NCBI GenBank assembly: GCA_039198225.1
Contig: JBCCTQ010000004.1
Span: forward strand, 62,001-126,000
DNA length: 64,000 nt
From: JASJAR01 sp039198225
GTDB taxonomy: Bacteria; Pseudomonadota; Alphaproteobacteria; Rhodobacterales; Rhodobacteraceae
Direction: 5' to 3'
The stretch's first letter is position 1. Every line of letters begins with the position of its first letter. The notes below the pieces were generated by a model, which did no database searches, was not told where the DNA came from, and saw only the letters and a program-made list of their open reading frames with translations. The translations under genes and the position numbers were made by a program. Of this stretch, positions 1 through 8,603 are shown piece by piece.

Positions 1-488
1 AAAAGCCCGGAGAGGATCGGCGGGATCGAGGTAAAGACCATCGCCGCCGGGATCGCCACGCGGACCAGTTTCGGCGACCGGTCCCAGACCATGAGTGCGC
101 CGAGGAGGTTGCCGATGAAGAATGTGATGATGAGCGACAGGATCATCAGGCCCAGTGTCCAAGGCAGCGCGTTTAGGATGAGCGTTGAAACGGGTGTGGG
201 GAAGGCGGCGGTTGAGAGGCCGAAATCGAACACGAGGACGCCGGACAGATATTTAAAATATTGGACGATCAGCGGCTGATCGATGCCCATGGTCCGGCGA
301 AGCTGGGCGAGGATCTCCTCGGAATTGGCCACCGCACCGGCCCCTGCCGCCATCCGCCCGAGGGCAATCTCGGCCGGATCGACCGGCGAAAGCCGGGGTA
401 TAATCCAAATGATCGTCGCCGCGATCAGGATTGTCAGAACCAGCGTGACCAGCCGGTTGATGAGGTAGTCTCTCGGGATCCGTCCCAT
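1..488 (-). CDS. ABC transporter permease, DppB type (3' part outside window)
   Basis: This is the N-terminal 162 residues of an inner-membrane permease that continues past the left edge. The reading starts MGRIPRDYLINRLVTLVL, where a hydrophobic first helix follows a basic N-terminus. It then shows the DppB/OppB hallmark of a periplasmic segment (about residues 35-85, with RRTMGIDQPLIVQYFKYL and VLVFDFGLS) before the second membrane helix. It lies downstream of the family 5 solute-binding protein gene on the same strand, with 97 bases between that hold two GC-rich hairpins. It therefore most likely forms part of a Dpp/Opp-like importer for the same unknown substrate. The partner permease and ATPases would lie outside the window. 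Confidence 0.85.
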   Translation of the reverse strand, partial: MGRIPRDYLINRLVTLVLTILIAATIIWIIPRLSPVDPAEIALGRMAAGAGAVANSEEILAQLRRTMGIDQPLIVQYFKYLSGVLVFDFGLSTAAFPTPVSTLILNALPWTLGLMILSLIITFFIGNLLGALMVWDRSPKLVRVAIPAAMVFTSIPPILSGL

Positions 489-507
489 GATATACTCCCG
501 GCGGGTC

Positions 508-580
508 GGCGGGGCTGAACCCCGCCCTCCACGTTAGGGCGAGGTCGTTTTTGTAGGGTCGGGCGGGGGTCAGCCCGCCC
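508..580. repeat. Pair of GC-rich palindromes (REP-like)
   Basis: Two hairpins lie in the 97-base gap between the binding-protein gene and the permease gene. The first has perfect 7-bp arms GGCGGGG/CCCCGCC (508-514 and 520-526) and a 5-base loop. The second has perfect arms GGGCGGG/CCCGCCC (561-567 and 574-580). The loops CTGAA and GGTCAG are related in reverse-complement sense, as in paired REP-type elements. In binding-protein operons such hairpins often protect the 3' end of the binding-protein mRNA or attenuate read-through into the permease. That role is inferred here. Confidence 0.55.
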
Positions 581-585
581 CCTCC

Positions 586-2316
586 TCAGCCAGCCGGTTC
601 CAGATTGTGGATGATCTGGTGGGTGTGGTTCCACCAGAAGAACGGATGGTTGTAGTTGTTGTCTTCCGTGGGCCAGCCCGTCCAATAGGTGGTGTTCATC
701 GGCAAGAGCTTGGCAGCTTGCACAAGCGGGATGAACGGGACTTCCGCATCGAGATGGGAATAGGCCTCGGCCACGAGGCCCGGCACCATCGGATCGCCCA
801 AGGGCAAGTCCGCGATCTTGTCGACGAGTTCGGAATAAGCTTCCGCCCCCGCGCCGTCCCACCGCGACGTGTTGTTAAAGCCCGGGCTCCGTTCGCCCAC
901 CGGCACGACATCCTTCACCGTGTAGCGACCCATGGACGCCCACGGCTCGTTGACCGACCCGCAGGAGAGCCAGCTATAGGACATCTCGTAGGCGCCGAAG
1001 GGCAGCACTTCACCCCAGAACACCCCGTTTTCCACCGGCACGGCCCGCGCATCGATCCCGGCGCGCTGGAGCTGTTCGACCACCACGTCAATTGTCCGGG
1101 TATATTCGGTCGAGGCGGAATTGACGTGAATATTCACCGCGAGCGTTTCGCCGTCCTTGGTGTAATATTGCCCGTCTTTAGCCCAGCCTTCGGCTTCGAT
1201 CAGAGCCTGACCGGCGGCCGCATCGCCCTGTTCGGGAAGCGCAAAGCCCGCATCCACGACGGCCCCGATGAAAGGATCCATCGAGCCATATTGGGCAAAC
1301 ATCGTCTTGGACGGCGCGGTCGTACCTTCATAGGCGACGTTCACGATCTGGCTCCGGTCGATGATCGTGGCCACGGCCTTGCGCATATTGGCATTGTCCC
1401 AGGGCGCCACGGTCGTGTTGATCTCGAGCTGACGCGCACATGGATCGGCTGCCGAATAGGGAAAGTTCGAATGCCAGGCGATTACATTGGGGTTCTGCGC
1501 TTGGATGGCCTCAAACGTCCCGATAGTGACGTTCTGCGCAGCATCGAGTTGGTTGGCCGCAATCAGCTGAGCGCGGCTTTCCTCGCCGCCCGATTCCAGG
1601 AAGATCACCCGTTTCGGCGCGGGGAGGTCCTGGAACCCGGTCTTCGCACCCCACCAATCGTCGTTCCGATCCCAAATGGCCCGGTTCGAAGCGGCCGAGG
1701 TGAATGTGTAGGGCCCGGTTCCAATCGGCGGGTTGAACGCAAACGTCGCCGCATCCTGACCGTCCCAGACATGTTCGGGCATCACCAGGAACGACCCGAA
1801 AATCCGCACCCCGAAATTCTCGACAACAAAGCGCGGATTGGGTGCGCTGAGCGTATACTTGACCGTCAGATCGTCGACCTTCTCGACCGCGGCGACTTGA
1901 GATTTGATCGTTGCCGCCTCGCGGGAGGAGATATCCTCGTTCGTCAGCGCGATATTAGTAGTGAACACCACATCATCAGCGTTGAAGGCTTCGCCGTCCG
2001 ACCATTCGACCCCGTCGCGGAGGGTGATCGTAAATTCGGTGCTGTCAGCATTGGATTCAAACCCGGTGGCAAGCCACGGGTCGAGGTCGCCCGTGGAATA
2101 ATTCAGGATAAAGAGCGGCTCCCACATGGTCTGGTGGGCACCGTGCATCCTTTTGGTTCCGGGCGTCATCCAGTTGAAATTCTCGGGATCCTGGATCGTC
2201 CGGTCGAGGTCGAAGATCACGGTCTCTTCCCGCGCCACATCCTGGGCGGCCACAGCCCCGGCCATGGCCAAGCAGGCAAGGGTTGATACCGTGGTCAGCC
2301 TATTGAATTTACTCAT
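586..2316 (-). CDS. ABC transporter substrate-binding protein, family 5 (peptide/nickel type)
   Basis: A 576-residue periplasmic binding protein. It starts with a typical Sec signal (MSKFNRLTTVSTLACLAMAG, Ala-rich cleavage region before QDVAREE). It continues with the family 5 pattern: an early W-E-P-L motif, L-A-T-G-F-E, the LRDGVEWSDGEAFNADDVVF segment, and the IGTGPYTF segment. Family 5 proteins bind peptides, opines, nickel chelates or oligosaccharides, and the ligand cannot be read from sequence. It sits between the metallo-beta-lactamase-fold gene (64 bases upstream) and the permease, so it belongs to the same operon. The C-terminus is rich in Trp, His and Asn, an unusual composition. 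Confidence 0.9.
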   Translation of the reverse strand: MSKFNRLTTVSTLACLAMAGAVAAQDVAREETVIFDLDRTIQDPENFNWMTPGTKRMHGAHQTMWEPLFILNYSTGDLDPWLATGFESNADSTEFTITLRDGVEWSDGEAFNADDVVFTTNIALTNEDISSREAATIKSQVAAVEKVDDLTVKYTLSAPNPRFVVENFGVRIFGSFLVMPEHVWDGQDAATFAFNPPIGTGPYTFTSAASNRAIWDRNDDWWGAKTGFQDLPAPKRVIFLESGGEESRAQLIAANQLDAAQNVTIGTFEAIQAQNPNVIAWHSNFPYSAADPCARQLEINTTVAPWDNANMRKAVATIIDRSQIVNVAYEGTTAPSKTMFAQYGSMDPFIGAVVDAGFALPEQGDAAAGQALIEAEGWAKDGQYYTKDGETLAVNIHVNSASTEYTRTIDVVVEQLQRAGIDARAVPVENGVFWGEVLPFGAYEMSYSWLSCGSVNEPWASMGRYTVKDVVPVGERSPGFNNTSRWDGAGAEAYSELVDKIADLPLGDPMVPGLVAEAYSHLDAEVPFIPLVQAAKLLPMNTTYWTGWPTEDNNYNHPFFWWNHTHQIIHNLEPAG

Positions 2317-2379
2317 TTACTTCCTCCCAATTTTCGAGGGCTTTCTGCCCCAGTTTCCACATGCCAGCGGCCTCGGGGG

Positions 2380-3060
2380 CTAGCGGACATAGTCCATCAC
2401 CAAAACGCGCGTCTTATCGGGCAGATCGTCTTTGGTGAGCGTTGCGGTTGAGCCAAAGACGAAATCGACGTCGGCGTCATCGAACTCCGACAAAAACCGC
2501 TCGATCCAATGGGAGTTCCGCGGCTTGTAGGTCAGCGTGCGGAAATGCATGGGGATTACGATTTTCGGACGGACCCGTCGGATCATTTCCATCAGATCGG
2601 GGATCTCGATGGTGAGATACCCACCCGCCAACGCAAATAGGACGTCCACTCGCTCGAAGAACGATTGCTGCGCTTCGCTCAACGGATTACCCACATCACC
2701 CATATGGGCGAGCGTGATGCCGTCGACCGAAAAGCGGTACATTGCGTTCTGTCCCGGGATGTCACCGTCTGGTCGGTCGTCCCCTTCGGCCGCTTGGATC
2801 CCGTAGATCTGAACATCCGCTTCCCGGGTCGACCCGCTGGCTCGGGCAATGTCGAGCATGTTAACGACGACGGGCTCGCCTGGAATGAGGTCTGCGCGGC
2901 AATGGGCTTCGTCATCGTCTGACGAGGTCAGCACAAGATCCGCACTGTCCCGAATGGGTGCGTAGCCCACCACATCGGGGTTGTACGGATCAGTGATAAT
3001 CCGCGGCCCATCGTGGGGCTCAATGCCAAAGGCGGCGTGGCCGTACCAAATGATCTCCAA
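2380..3060 (-). CDS. Metallo-beta-lactamase-fold protein (UlaG-like) with altered metal motif
   Basis: A 226-residue cytoplasmic protein. The fold is indicated by H8 in WYGHAAFGIE, ITDPY at 22-26, the later HMGDVGNPLS segment (metal-binding Asp) and PMHFRT (distal His), as in the UlaG-like branch of the metallo-beta-lactamase superfamily. The first metal motif, normally T-H-x-H-x-D-H, reads T-S-S-D-D-D-E (45-51), so three His ligands are replaced by Ser, Asp and Glu. It could use another metal set or be a non-hydrolytic relative. The start is TTG with a GAGGGG ribosome site just upstream. It lies in an operon with the PhyH-like dioxygenase (37-base gap) and the binding protein, so it probably acts on an imported compound. 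Confidence 0.8.
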   Translation of the reverse strand: MEIIWYGHAAFGIEPHDGPRIITDPYNPDVVGYAPIRDSADLVLTSSDDDEAHCRADLIPGEPVVVNMLDIARASGSTREADVQIYGIQAAEGDDRPDGDIPGQNAMYRFSVDGITLAHMGDVGNPLSEAQQSFFERVDVLFALAGGYLTIEIPDLMEMIRRVRPKIVIPMHFRTLTYKPRNSHWIERFLSEFDDADVDFVFGSTATLTKDDLPDKTRVLVMDYVR

Positions 3061-3097
3061 ATCGTCCCCTCGATCTTAGGGCTTCCCGCGTTGGCCC

Positions 3098-3922
3098 TTA
3101 ATTGTTGCCCACCGCATGGGGGCTCGTTGTCTGCGTTATGTCGTCATTTTCCGGACGAGGATGGGTCTGCCAATGGCCCGGATTGCCGCGGCAGAGGATT
3201 GCCTCGACGCCTGCGGCCCATCCCGGATCGGTAATATCCACCTCCGGCGGGCAATAGCGCAAGGTCAACCCGCAGCGGCGCCGGTCCGACGTATTGGCCA
3301 AGGAACCATGGACCAACATGTCGGCATGGAGCGAGATTTGCCCGGCCTTTAGCGTGTTCGTGAACGGCACTCCGAGGCTTTCGGGGTTGGCCGTGCCTTT
3401 GTGAAATACCGACCCGTCATCGCGGCTCGAGGTCGGCAATGCACCCCGATTGTGGGTGCCGGGGATGAACCGCATGGCCGAATTACTCTCATCGGCATCG
3501 TCGATGGCCAGCCAAACGGTGATCGTTCGCGCCGGCGAGAGTTTCCAAAAGCTCGCATCCTGGTGCCAAGGCACACGCTTGGGGTCATGGGGCTTTTTCG
3601 AGAGGATTGCCGTCGCCCAGCAAAGAATATCCGGCCCCACCAAATCCTCCACTAAATCGAGGATCCTTGGGTCCGATGCGACATCGTAGAGCCCTTTCAG
3701 CCGGGCCTGATAGCAGTTGATCCCGTAGGCGCCGGCTGGCCCCATCGCCGCCATCAGTCCGTCGATATAGGCGCGGATCTCGCCGATTTCGGCCCGAGAG
3801 AATACCTCAAACGGCTGGACGAATCCCTGTTGATTGTAGGTCGCAACATCGTCGACCGTGAGCCGTTTGGGCCGCGGGTTCTCAACCGGTCGAAATGACA
3901 GGTCTTGGGCATCTGCCAGCAT
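3098..3922 (-). CDS. Phytanoyl-CoA dioxygenase (PhyH) family protein
   Basis: A 274-residue Fe(II)/2-oxoglutarate oxygenase. The iron-binding triad is visible: HQD in WHQDASFWKL, and the distal His in HADMLVHGSLANTS, followed by RRRCGLTLRY with the Arg expected to hold 2-oxoglutarate. The mid-region shows the PhyH pattern (AMRFIPGTHNRG). Bacterial relatives hydroxylate ectoine, phosphonates, amino-acid derivatives and other small polar substrates; this one cannot be assigned. It is the first gene of the minus-strand operon that continues through the metallo-beta-lactamase-fold gene to the importer, and it is divergent from an AraC regulator. The likely job is oxidative conversion of the imported compound. 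Confidence 0.88.
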   Translation of the reverse strand: MLADAQDLSFRPVENPRPKRLTVDDVATYNQQGFVQPFEVFSRAEIGEIRAYIDGLMAAMGPAGAYGINCYQARLKGLYDVASDPRILDLVEDLVGPDILCWATAILSKKPHDPKRVPWHQDASFWKLSPARTITVWLAIDDADESNSAMRFIPGTHNRGALPTSSRDDGSVFHKGTANPESLGVPFTNTLKAGQISLHADMLVHGSLANTSDRRRCGLTLRYCPPEVDITDPGWAAGVEAILCRGNPGHWQTHPRPENDDITQTTSPHAVGNN

Positions 3923-3982
3923 CTTGGGGTCCCTCCCGACGTTCTAGCCTATGGTCCGCAGTGTTCTTCACAGCGCTTTGGC

Positions 3983-4011
3983 TTGACAAAAAATTCCACT
4001 ATTTTGATATT
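3983..4011 (+). promoter_or_regulatory. Candidate sigma-70 promoter for the AraC gene
   Basis: TTGACA (3983-3988) is followed after 17 bases by GATATT (4006-4011), a 4/6 match to the -10 consensus, in an AT-rich patch that stands out from the surroundings. It lies 40 bases before the ATG of the AraC regulator and inside the divergent intergenic region shared with the PhyH operon. Confidence 0.4.
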
Positions 4012-4050
4012 TCATGCCAAGAAGGCTGTCTGGAGTTGCGAATTTTATCG

Positions 4051-4914
4051 ATGGAGTCTGAGCGTTTCAGGATCGACCGCTACATCACGCCCGATGAGGC
4101 GTTCCATTTCGCGCGGAAGAACCTTGCCCGCAGGTTTCCAAGACGCGCCCATTACCATGACTTTTACGAAGTTTTCCTGATCCTCGATGGGCGCACGAGC
4201 CATTGGATCAATGGCGAGACCCAAATTCTCGAACGCGGACAATTGGCCTTCATCCGACCCTGGGACGTCCATGCGTTCCGGGCCGACCGGCAGCGGGGCT
4301 GCGAGATCATCAATGTCATGTTCCGCAACGAAAGTGCCACGCATCTGGTATCGCGCTACGCCGACAGCTTGGCGGGGCGGTTCTTTGACGCCAAATCCGC
4401 CCTCCCCGAGCTTCACACCCTCGGGCCCAACCGGTTCGAAAGGGCGGTCAACGTGGCCATGCAGCTCCAGACCGCACCGCGGACGCTGGCGTGCATCGAA
4501 GAATTTCTCCTTGTCCTGACCAACCGCGTCGCCGTGCCCCAGCGGGCGGCCGTGGCCGTGGGGCCGCCTTGGTTTTCCGCCGCCTGCAACGCGGCCCTCA
4601 GCCAAGATGTGTTTCGCAAAGGGGCGTCGGAGTTTGTCCGCATCGCGGGGCGGAGCCACGAACATGTTTGCCGCACCTGCCAGGAGGTCCTGGGCCTCAC
4701 ACCGACCGAGTTCATCAACCGGATCCGAATTGAACATGCCGCACGGCTTCTTCGGAGCGAAGACACACCAATCGAGTTGATCGCCGAGCGCTGCGGGTTC
4801 GAGAATACGAGCTATTTCTACCGACTTTTTGGCGCCGCCTTTAACACAACCCCCCGCCGCTACCGCGCCGAGCACCGACGCGACCCGTTCGCGGCCAGTG
4901 CCGCCCCCGGCTAG
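4051..4914 (+). CDS. AraC family transcriptional regulator
   Basis: A 287-residue regulator with an N-terminal cupin-type sensor (HYHDFYEVFLILDG, then RGQLAFIRPWDVHAF) and a C-terminal double helix-turn-helix of AraC type (QEVLGLTPTEFINRIRIEHA, LIAERCGFENTSYFYRLF). I chose ATG 4051 (MESERFRIDRYI): longer in-frame starts would run through the AT-rich promoter into the start of the divergent PhyH gene. The sensor resembles AraC proteins that bind small sugars or acids. Its divergent position suggests it controls the PhyH-MBL-importer operon in response to that operon's substrate. Confidence 0.9.
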   Translation: MESERFRIDRYITPDEAFHFARKNLARRFPRRAHYHDFYEVFLILDGRTSHWINGETQILERGQLAFIRPWDVHAFRADRQRGCEIINVMFRNESATHLVSRYADSLAGRFFDAKSALPELHTLGPNRFERAVNVAMQLQTAPRTLACIEEFLLVLTNRVAVPQRAAVAVGPPWFSAACNAALSQDVFRKGASEFVRIAGRSHEHVCRTCQEVLGLTPTEFINRIRIEHAARLLRSEDTPIELIAERCGFENTSYFYRLFGAAFNTTPRRYRAEHRRDPFAASAAPG

Positions 4915-4976
4915 ACCCCGCCGAAAGAGGGCCCGGCCCGTATTGCTGCCCCACGGGAATTAACTATTCTGCCGCC

Positions 4977-5600
4977 ATGGAGGCCGCCAGAGACGACGAA
5001 CTTGCCGAGCTGATCGTCTGCCCCCAATGCGACGCGATCTATAATGTGGGGCATGTGGAAAAGGGCTCCCGCGCGCTTTGCACGCGCTGCCATACGCCTT
5101 TGATCTCGCCCCGACGCGACGCGGGCCTGACGATCATCGCGCTGGCTTTGGCCTCATTGATCCTCGTTGTCGCCGCTCTCTTTTTGCCGTTCCTCGAAAT
5201 CCGTCGCCTTGGCTTTCGGAATGACGCCACGATCCTTGACGCGGCTTTGGCGTTTTCGGACGGGCCGATGCTCGTCCTGTCGCTGGCCGTTGTTGCGTTG
5301 ATCGTGGCGCTGCCCCTAGGGCGGCTACTCTTGACGCTTTATACGCTCATACCCCTTGTTCTCGACCGACCGGCTTGGCGCGGCGCCAAACGTGCCTTTC
5401 GGCTCAGCGAAGCGCTCAAACCCTGGTCGATGGCCGAGATTTTCGTGATCGGCTGCGCGGTGTCTCTCACGAAGCTCACCGACCTTGCTCGCGTCGAACT
5501 CGGCCCCGCGTTTTGGATGTTTGTCGTTCTCGCGGTCTTGGTGGCGGTCCAGGATCTGGTGATCTGCCGGTGGTCGGTTTGGACCGCGCTTGAGCGATGA
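4977..5600 (+). CDS. pqiA: PqiA-like integral membrane protein, first half
   Basis: A 207-residue protein that begins with a zinc-ribbon-like segment (CPQCDAIYN then CTRCHTPL, about residues 15-45) followed by four predicted membrane helices, the layout of one PqiA/LetA repeat. In E. coli, PqiA carries two such units in one chain; here they are separate genes that overlap by four bases. PqiA/LetA proteins pair with MCE-domain proteins (PqiB/LetB) to move lipids across the envelope. This is the first gene of the four-gene operon at 4977-9149. Confidence 0.85.
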   Translation: MEAARDDELAELIVCPQCDAIYNVGHVEKGSRALCTRCHTPLISPRRDAGLTIIALALASLILVVAALFLPFLEIRRLGFRNDATILDAALAFSDGPMLVLSLAVVALIVALPLGRLLLTLYTLIPLVLDRPAWRGAKRAFRLSEALKPWSMAEIFVIGCAVSLTKLTDLARVELGPAFWMFVVLAVLVAVQDLVICRWSVWTALER

Positions 5601-6220
5601 GTGTGACGGCGAAAGAAGTGGGGCTGGTTGGCTGTCGGCATTGCGCCAAGGCCTGGCCCAGAGGCACACCGCGTTGCGCCCGTTGCGGCGCCAGGCTGAC
5701 GTCCCGCGATGGGGGCAGCCTACAACGTGTTTGGGCCTGGTGGTTTGCCGGCGTGTTGGCGTACATCCCTGCAAATATCTATCCGATGCTCGAAACCCGC
5801 ACCTTGTTCCACACCCAGGAAGACACGATCGTGGCCGGCGCCTTCGAACTCTCCTCCCAAGGCGCGATCGGCATCGCGGTCATTATTCTTATCGCCTCCG
5901 TCCTGATCCCCCTCGGAAAGTTCTTCGCCATCGCCTACCTCGCGTTGTCGGTCCGCCAAGGGGCGCGTTGGCCGGCAGGACGGCGTTTCGTCCTCTATGA
6001 GATCGTTGAGTATATCGGCCGGTGGTCGATGATCGACGTGTTCGTCGTCGCGATCCTCTCGGCAATCGTCCAACTCAACGTCGTCGCCTCGATCAATCCC
6101 GGCATCGCGGCCTTGGCCTTCGCACTTTCGGTGATCTTCACCATGCTTTCGGCCCAAAGCTTTGATTCAAGGCTCATTTGGGACCGGATCGGCGACCTCC
6201 GCGAGGACCCTGTCGCGTGA
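5597..6220 (+). CDS. pqiA: PqiA-like integral membrane protein, second half
   Basis: A second 207-residue PqiA unit, with the Cys pairs CRHCAKAW and CARCGARL (about residues 13-34) and then membrane helices including WWFAGVLAYIPANIYPML and IDVFVVAILSAIVQL. The ATG overlaps the stop of the preceding gene (ATGA), and its own stop overlaps the GTG of the MCE gene, so the three are translationally coupled. Together with the upstream gene it would make a functional LetA/PqiA-type inner-membrane component. The split into two equal-length genes may reflect the ancestral state of the fused E. coli protein. Confidence 0.85.
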   Translation: MSVTAKEVGLVGCRHCAKAWPRGTPRCARCGARLTSRDGGSLQRVWAWWFAGVLAYIPANIYPMLETRTLFHTQEDTIVAGAFELSSQGAIGIAVIILIASVLIPLGKFFAIAYLALSVRQGARWPAGRRFVLYEIVEYIGRWSMIDVFVVAILSAIVQLNVVASINPGIAALAFALSVIFTMLSAQSFDSRLIWDRIGDLREDPVA

Positions 6221-8601
6221 CCGACCAGATCCCTGACCTTTCGCCCACCCGGGCGCGGAGGGGCTTTTTCTCGGGCGCCTCGTTCGTCTGGCTCGTTCCC
6301 ATAGCAGCGCTCGCCACTGCCCTTGCTGTTGCGCTGACCACCTACGCCGAACGGGGCCCGGTCATCCGCATTGGGTTTTCGGACGCCGCCGGGATCCTCC
6401 CCGACGAGACCGAATTGAGGTTTCGCAATGTGGCGGTGGGTATCGTCGAAGAGGTGGGCTTTAACGACGATCTGAGCCAGGTCCTCGTCGATGTGCGTCT
6501 CGACCGGAAAGTCGCCCCTTTCGTCGATGACAGTGCGGAATTCTGGGTCGTCCGCCCGGAGGTGACAGTCAGCGGGGTCTCAGGCCTCGATACGGTGCTC
6601 TCAGGCGTCTACATCGAAGGCACCTGGGATAATGTGGCGGGCGGCGTGGCCGACACTTTCGAAGGGCGCGAAAACGCCCCTCTTGCGACTGTGTTCCGCC
6701 CCGGCACACGGATCGAACTCCGCTCGACCCGGGCAAGCGGGCTCGCCGCCAACACACCGATCCTTTTCAAAGGGATCGAGGTGGGCCGGATCGGCGCCTC
6801 GGAGATTTCCCGCGATGGCCGCTGGGTCTCGGCGGAAGCAATCATTTACGCCCCCCACGGAGGGCTTGTCTCAACCGCCACCCGGTTTTGGGACGCGTCT
6901 GGGTTCAGCTTTTCCCTCGGCCCCAACGGCGCGGAGCTCGATTTTTCGTCAGTCGCGACACTGATCGCGGGCGGCATCACATTTGACACGCTGGTCTCCG
7001 GAGGGACGCCCCTTCGTCCTGGGATGGTGTTCGAGGTCTTCCCGGATCAAGCCGCGGCCCGGAGTTCCGTGTTTGAGAGCAATGAAGGTGCGGCGGTCAC
7101 CTTCACGATGATCTTCGAAGAAAACGCCAGCGGGCTGGCGGCCAATGGTCCGGTCGAGTGGCGCGGCGTGCGGATTGGCCAGGTGGTCAATGTGACCGGC
7201 ATCGTCGACCAAGAGACGTTCGGCGATGCCCGGGTACGCCTTATGGCGACGGTGGAAATCACCCCGTCCCGCTTCGGCCTCGGCGATGATTTGAGTGAAG
7301 AAGAAATCCTCGATTATTTCGAGGCGCGAGCCGCGGAAGGGCTCCGGGCCAGGCTTGCCAACGGGTCAATCCTGACCGGAGGTCTAAAGATCGAACTGGT
7401 CAGCGAAGAAGATGCGGAGCCTGCCGCCATTGACCGGGACGCCGATCCTTTCCCCGTATTCCCGGCGACCGAAAGCGAACTTGCCGACGTCTCGGCCACG
7501 GCCGAGGGTCTTTTCCAACGGGTCAATGCCCTGCCTGTCGAAGAGCTTTTGGCGAGTGCGATTGCCTTTCTTGACAATGCAACTGCGCTCGTTGCCAGCG
7601 AAGACCTGCGCCAGACCCCTGGAGAAATCCGGGGACTCTTGGCCGAAGCGCGGGGTGTGATCGGGTCGGAAGAGCTCCAGGCCCTGCCAGCGGATGTGCG
7701 GGTAATCCTACTCGATCTTCAAAGCGCCAGCGGTGACCTCAGTGCCCTTTTGACCCAGTTGCGCGAGGCCGGGGCGGCCGAACGGCTTCTGACCGCCATC
7801 GACCAGGTCGGGACGGCGGCTGAGGCGGCCAATACCGCGCTCGCCGGGGTTCCCGCCCTGACCCAACGGGTCACGGAATTTGTGGAACGCGCGAACTCGC
7901 TCCCCCTCGACCAGCTCGTAGCAGAGGCGTCATCCCTTGCCGCCGACACCCGGGTGTTCGTCGCCTCAGAAGCCTTCCGCGCGCTTCCGGCCTCGATCAC
8001 TTCGGCCGCGGCTGAGTTGGAAACGCTTCTGTCGTCGGTCACCGAGACCGGCACTGCAGCGACCCTAAACACCACGATCCGGGAAGCGGGCGAAGCGGCC
8101 ATGGCGATCGAGGCGGCCGCCGCCGGGGTGCCCAACGTGGTGGCCCGGATCGACCGGATCGCAGCCCGCGCTGAGGACGTGCGCCTCGACACCCTGGCCA
8201 AAGAACTCGAAGACGTGCTCGACACCGCCGCGCGGCTTTTCGGCGATGCCAGCGAAGCCGATCTTCCGGATGCCCTCGCCGGTGCCTTGGGCGAAGCTGA
8301 GGCCGCCCTTGCCGAGCTTCGCTCCGGAGGGCTCGTGGAAAGCGCCAATGTCACTTTGGCCTCGGCCAGGGACGCGGCCGTCGCGATCGAAGCGGCCGCC
8401 GGCGGTCTGCCCGACCTCGTCGCTCGGATGGAAGCGACCCTTGGCCAAGCCCGCACTACGCTCGCGGGGTTTGACGATGGCTCAGCGTTCCAGCGCGAAA
8501 CCTCCGCCGCCCTTCGCGAGATCGAACGCGCCGCCGAAGCCGTCACCGACCTTGCCCGCGCCATCGAGCGCCGCCCCAATTCGCTCATCCTTGGACGCTG
8601 A
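6217..8601 (+). CDS. pqiB: MCE-domain intermembrane lipid transport protein (PqiB-like)
   Basis: A 794-residue protein anchored by an N-terminal helix (VWLVPIAALATALAVALT, about residues 25-42). Three MCE domains follow: one after RGPVIRIGFSDAAGILP, one at GTRIELRSTRASGLAANTP, and one at VTFTMIFEENASGLAANGP. The last roughly 350 residues are helical and internally repetitive, with related blocks such as AIEAAAAGVPNVVARI and AIEAAAGGLPDLVARM. The layout matches PqiB, which forms a needle across the periplasm. I chose GTG 6217, which overlaps the preceding stop (GTGA). The longer ATG at 6178 would lie wholly within the upstream gene. Confidence 0.88.
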   Translation: MTDQIPDLSPTRARRGFFSGASFVWLVPIAALATALAVALTTYAERGPVIRIGFSDAAGILPDETELRFRNVAVGIVEEVGFNDDLSQVLVDVRLDRKVAPFVDDSAEFWVVRPEVTVSGVSGLDTVLSGVYIEGTWDNVAGGVADTFEGRENAPLATVFRPGTRIELRSTRASGLAANTPILFKGIEVGRIGASEISRDGRWVSAEAIIYAPHGGLVSTATRFWDASGFSFSLGPNGAELDFSSVATLIAGGITFDTLVSGGTPLRPGMVFEVFPDQAAARSSVFESNEGAAVTFTMIFEENASGLAANGPVEWRGVRIGQVVNVTGIVDQETFGDARVRLMATVEITPSRFGLGDDLSEEEILDYFEARAAEGLRARLANGSILTGGLKIELVSEEDAEPAAIDRDADPFPVFPATESELADVSATAEGLFQRVNALPVEELLASAIAFLDNATALVASEDLRQTPGEIRGLLAEARGVIGSEELQALPADVRVILLDLQSASGDLSALLTQLREAGAAERLLTAIDQVGTAAEAANTALAGVPALTQRVTEFVERANSLPLDQLVAEASSLAADTRVFVASEAFRALPASITSAAAELETLLSSVTETGTAATLNTTIREAGEAAMAIEAAAAGVPNVVARIDRIAARAEDVRLDTLAKELEDVLDTAARLFGDASEADLPDALAGALGEAEAALAELRSGGLVESANVTLASARDAAVAIEAAAGGLPDLVARMEATLGQARTTLAGFDDGSAFQRETSAALREIERAAEAVTDLARAIERRPNSLILGR

Positions 8602-8603
8602 AC

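Noticed and set aside
607..2286. 559-codon open frame on the plus strand opposite the binding-protein gene
   Set aside because: Mirror frame of a GC-rich gene; composition is Arg/His/Gly-rich with no domain, signal or ribosome site, while the minus strand encodes a clear family 5 protein.
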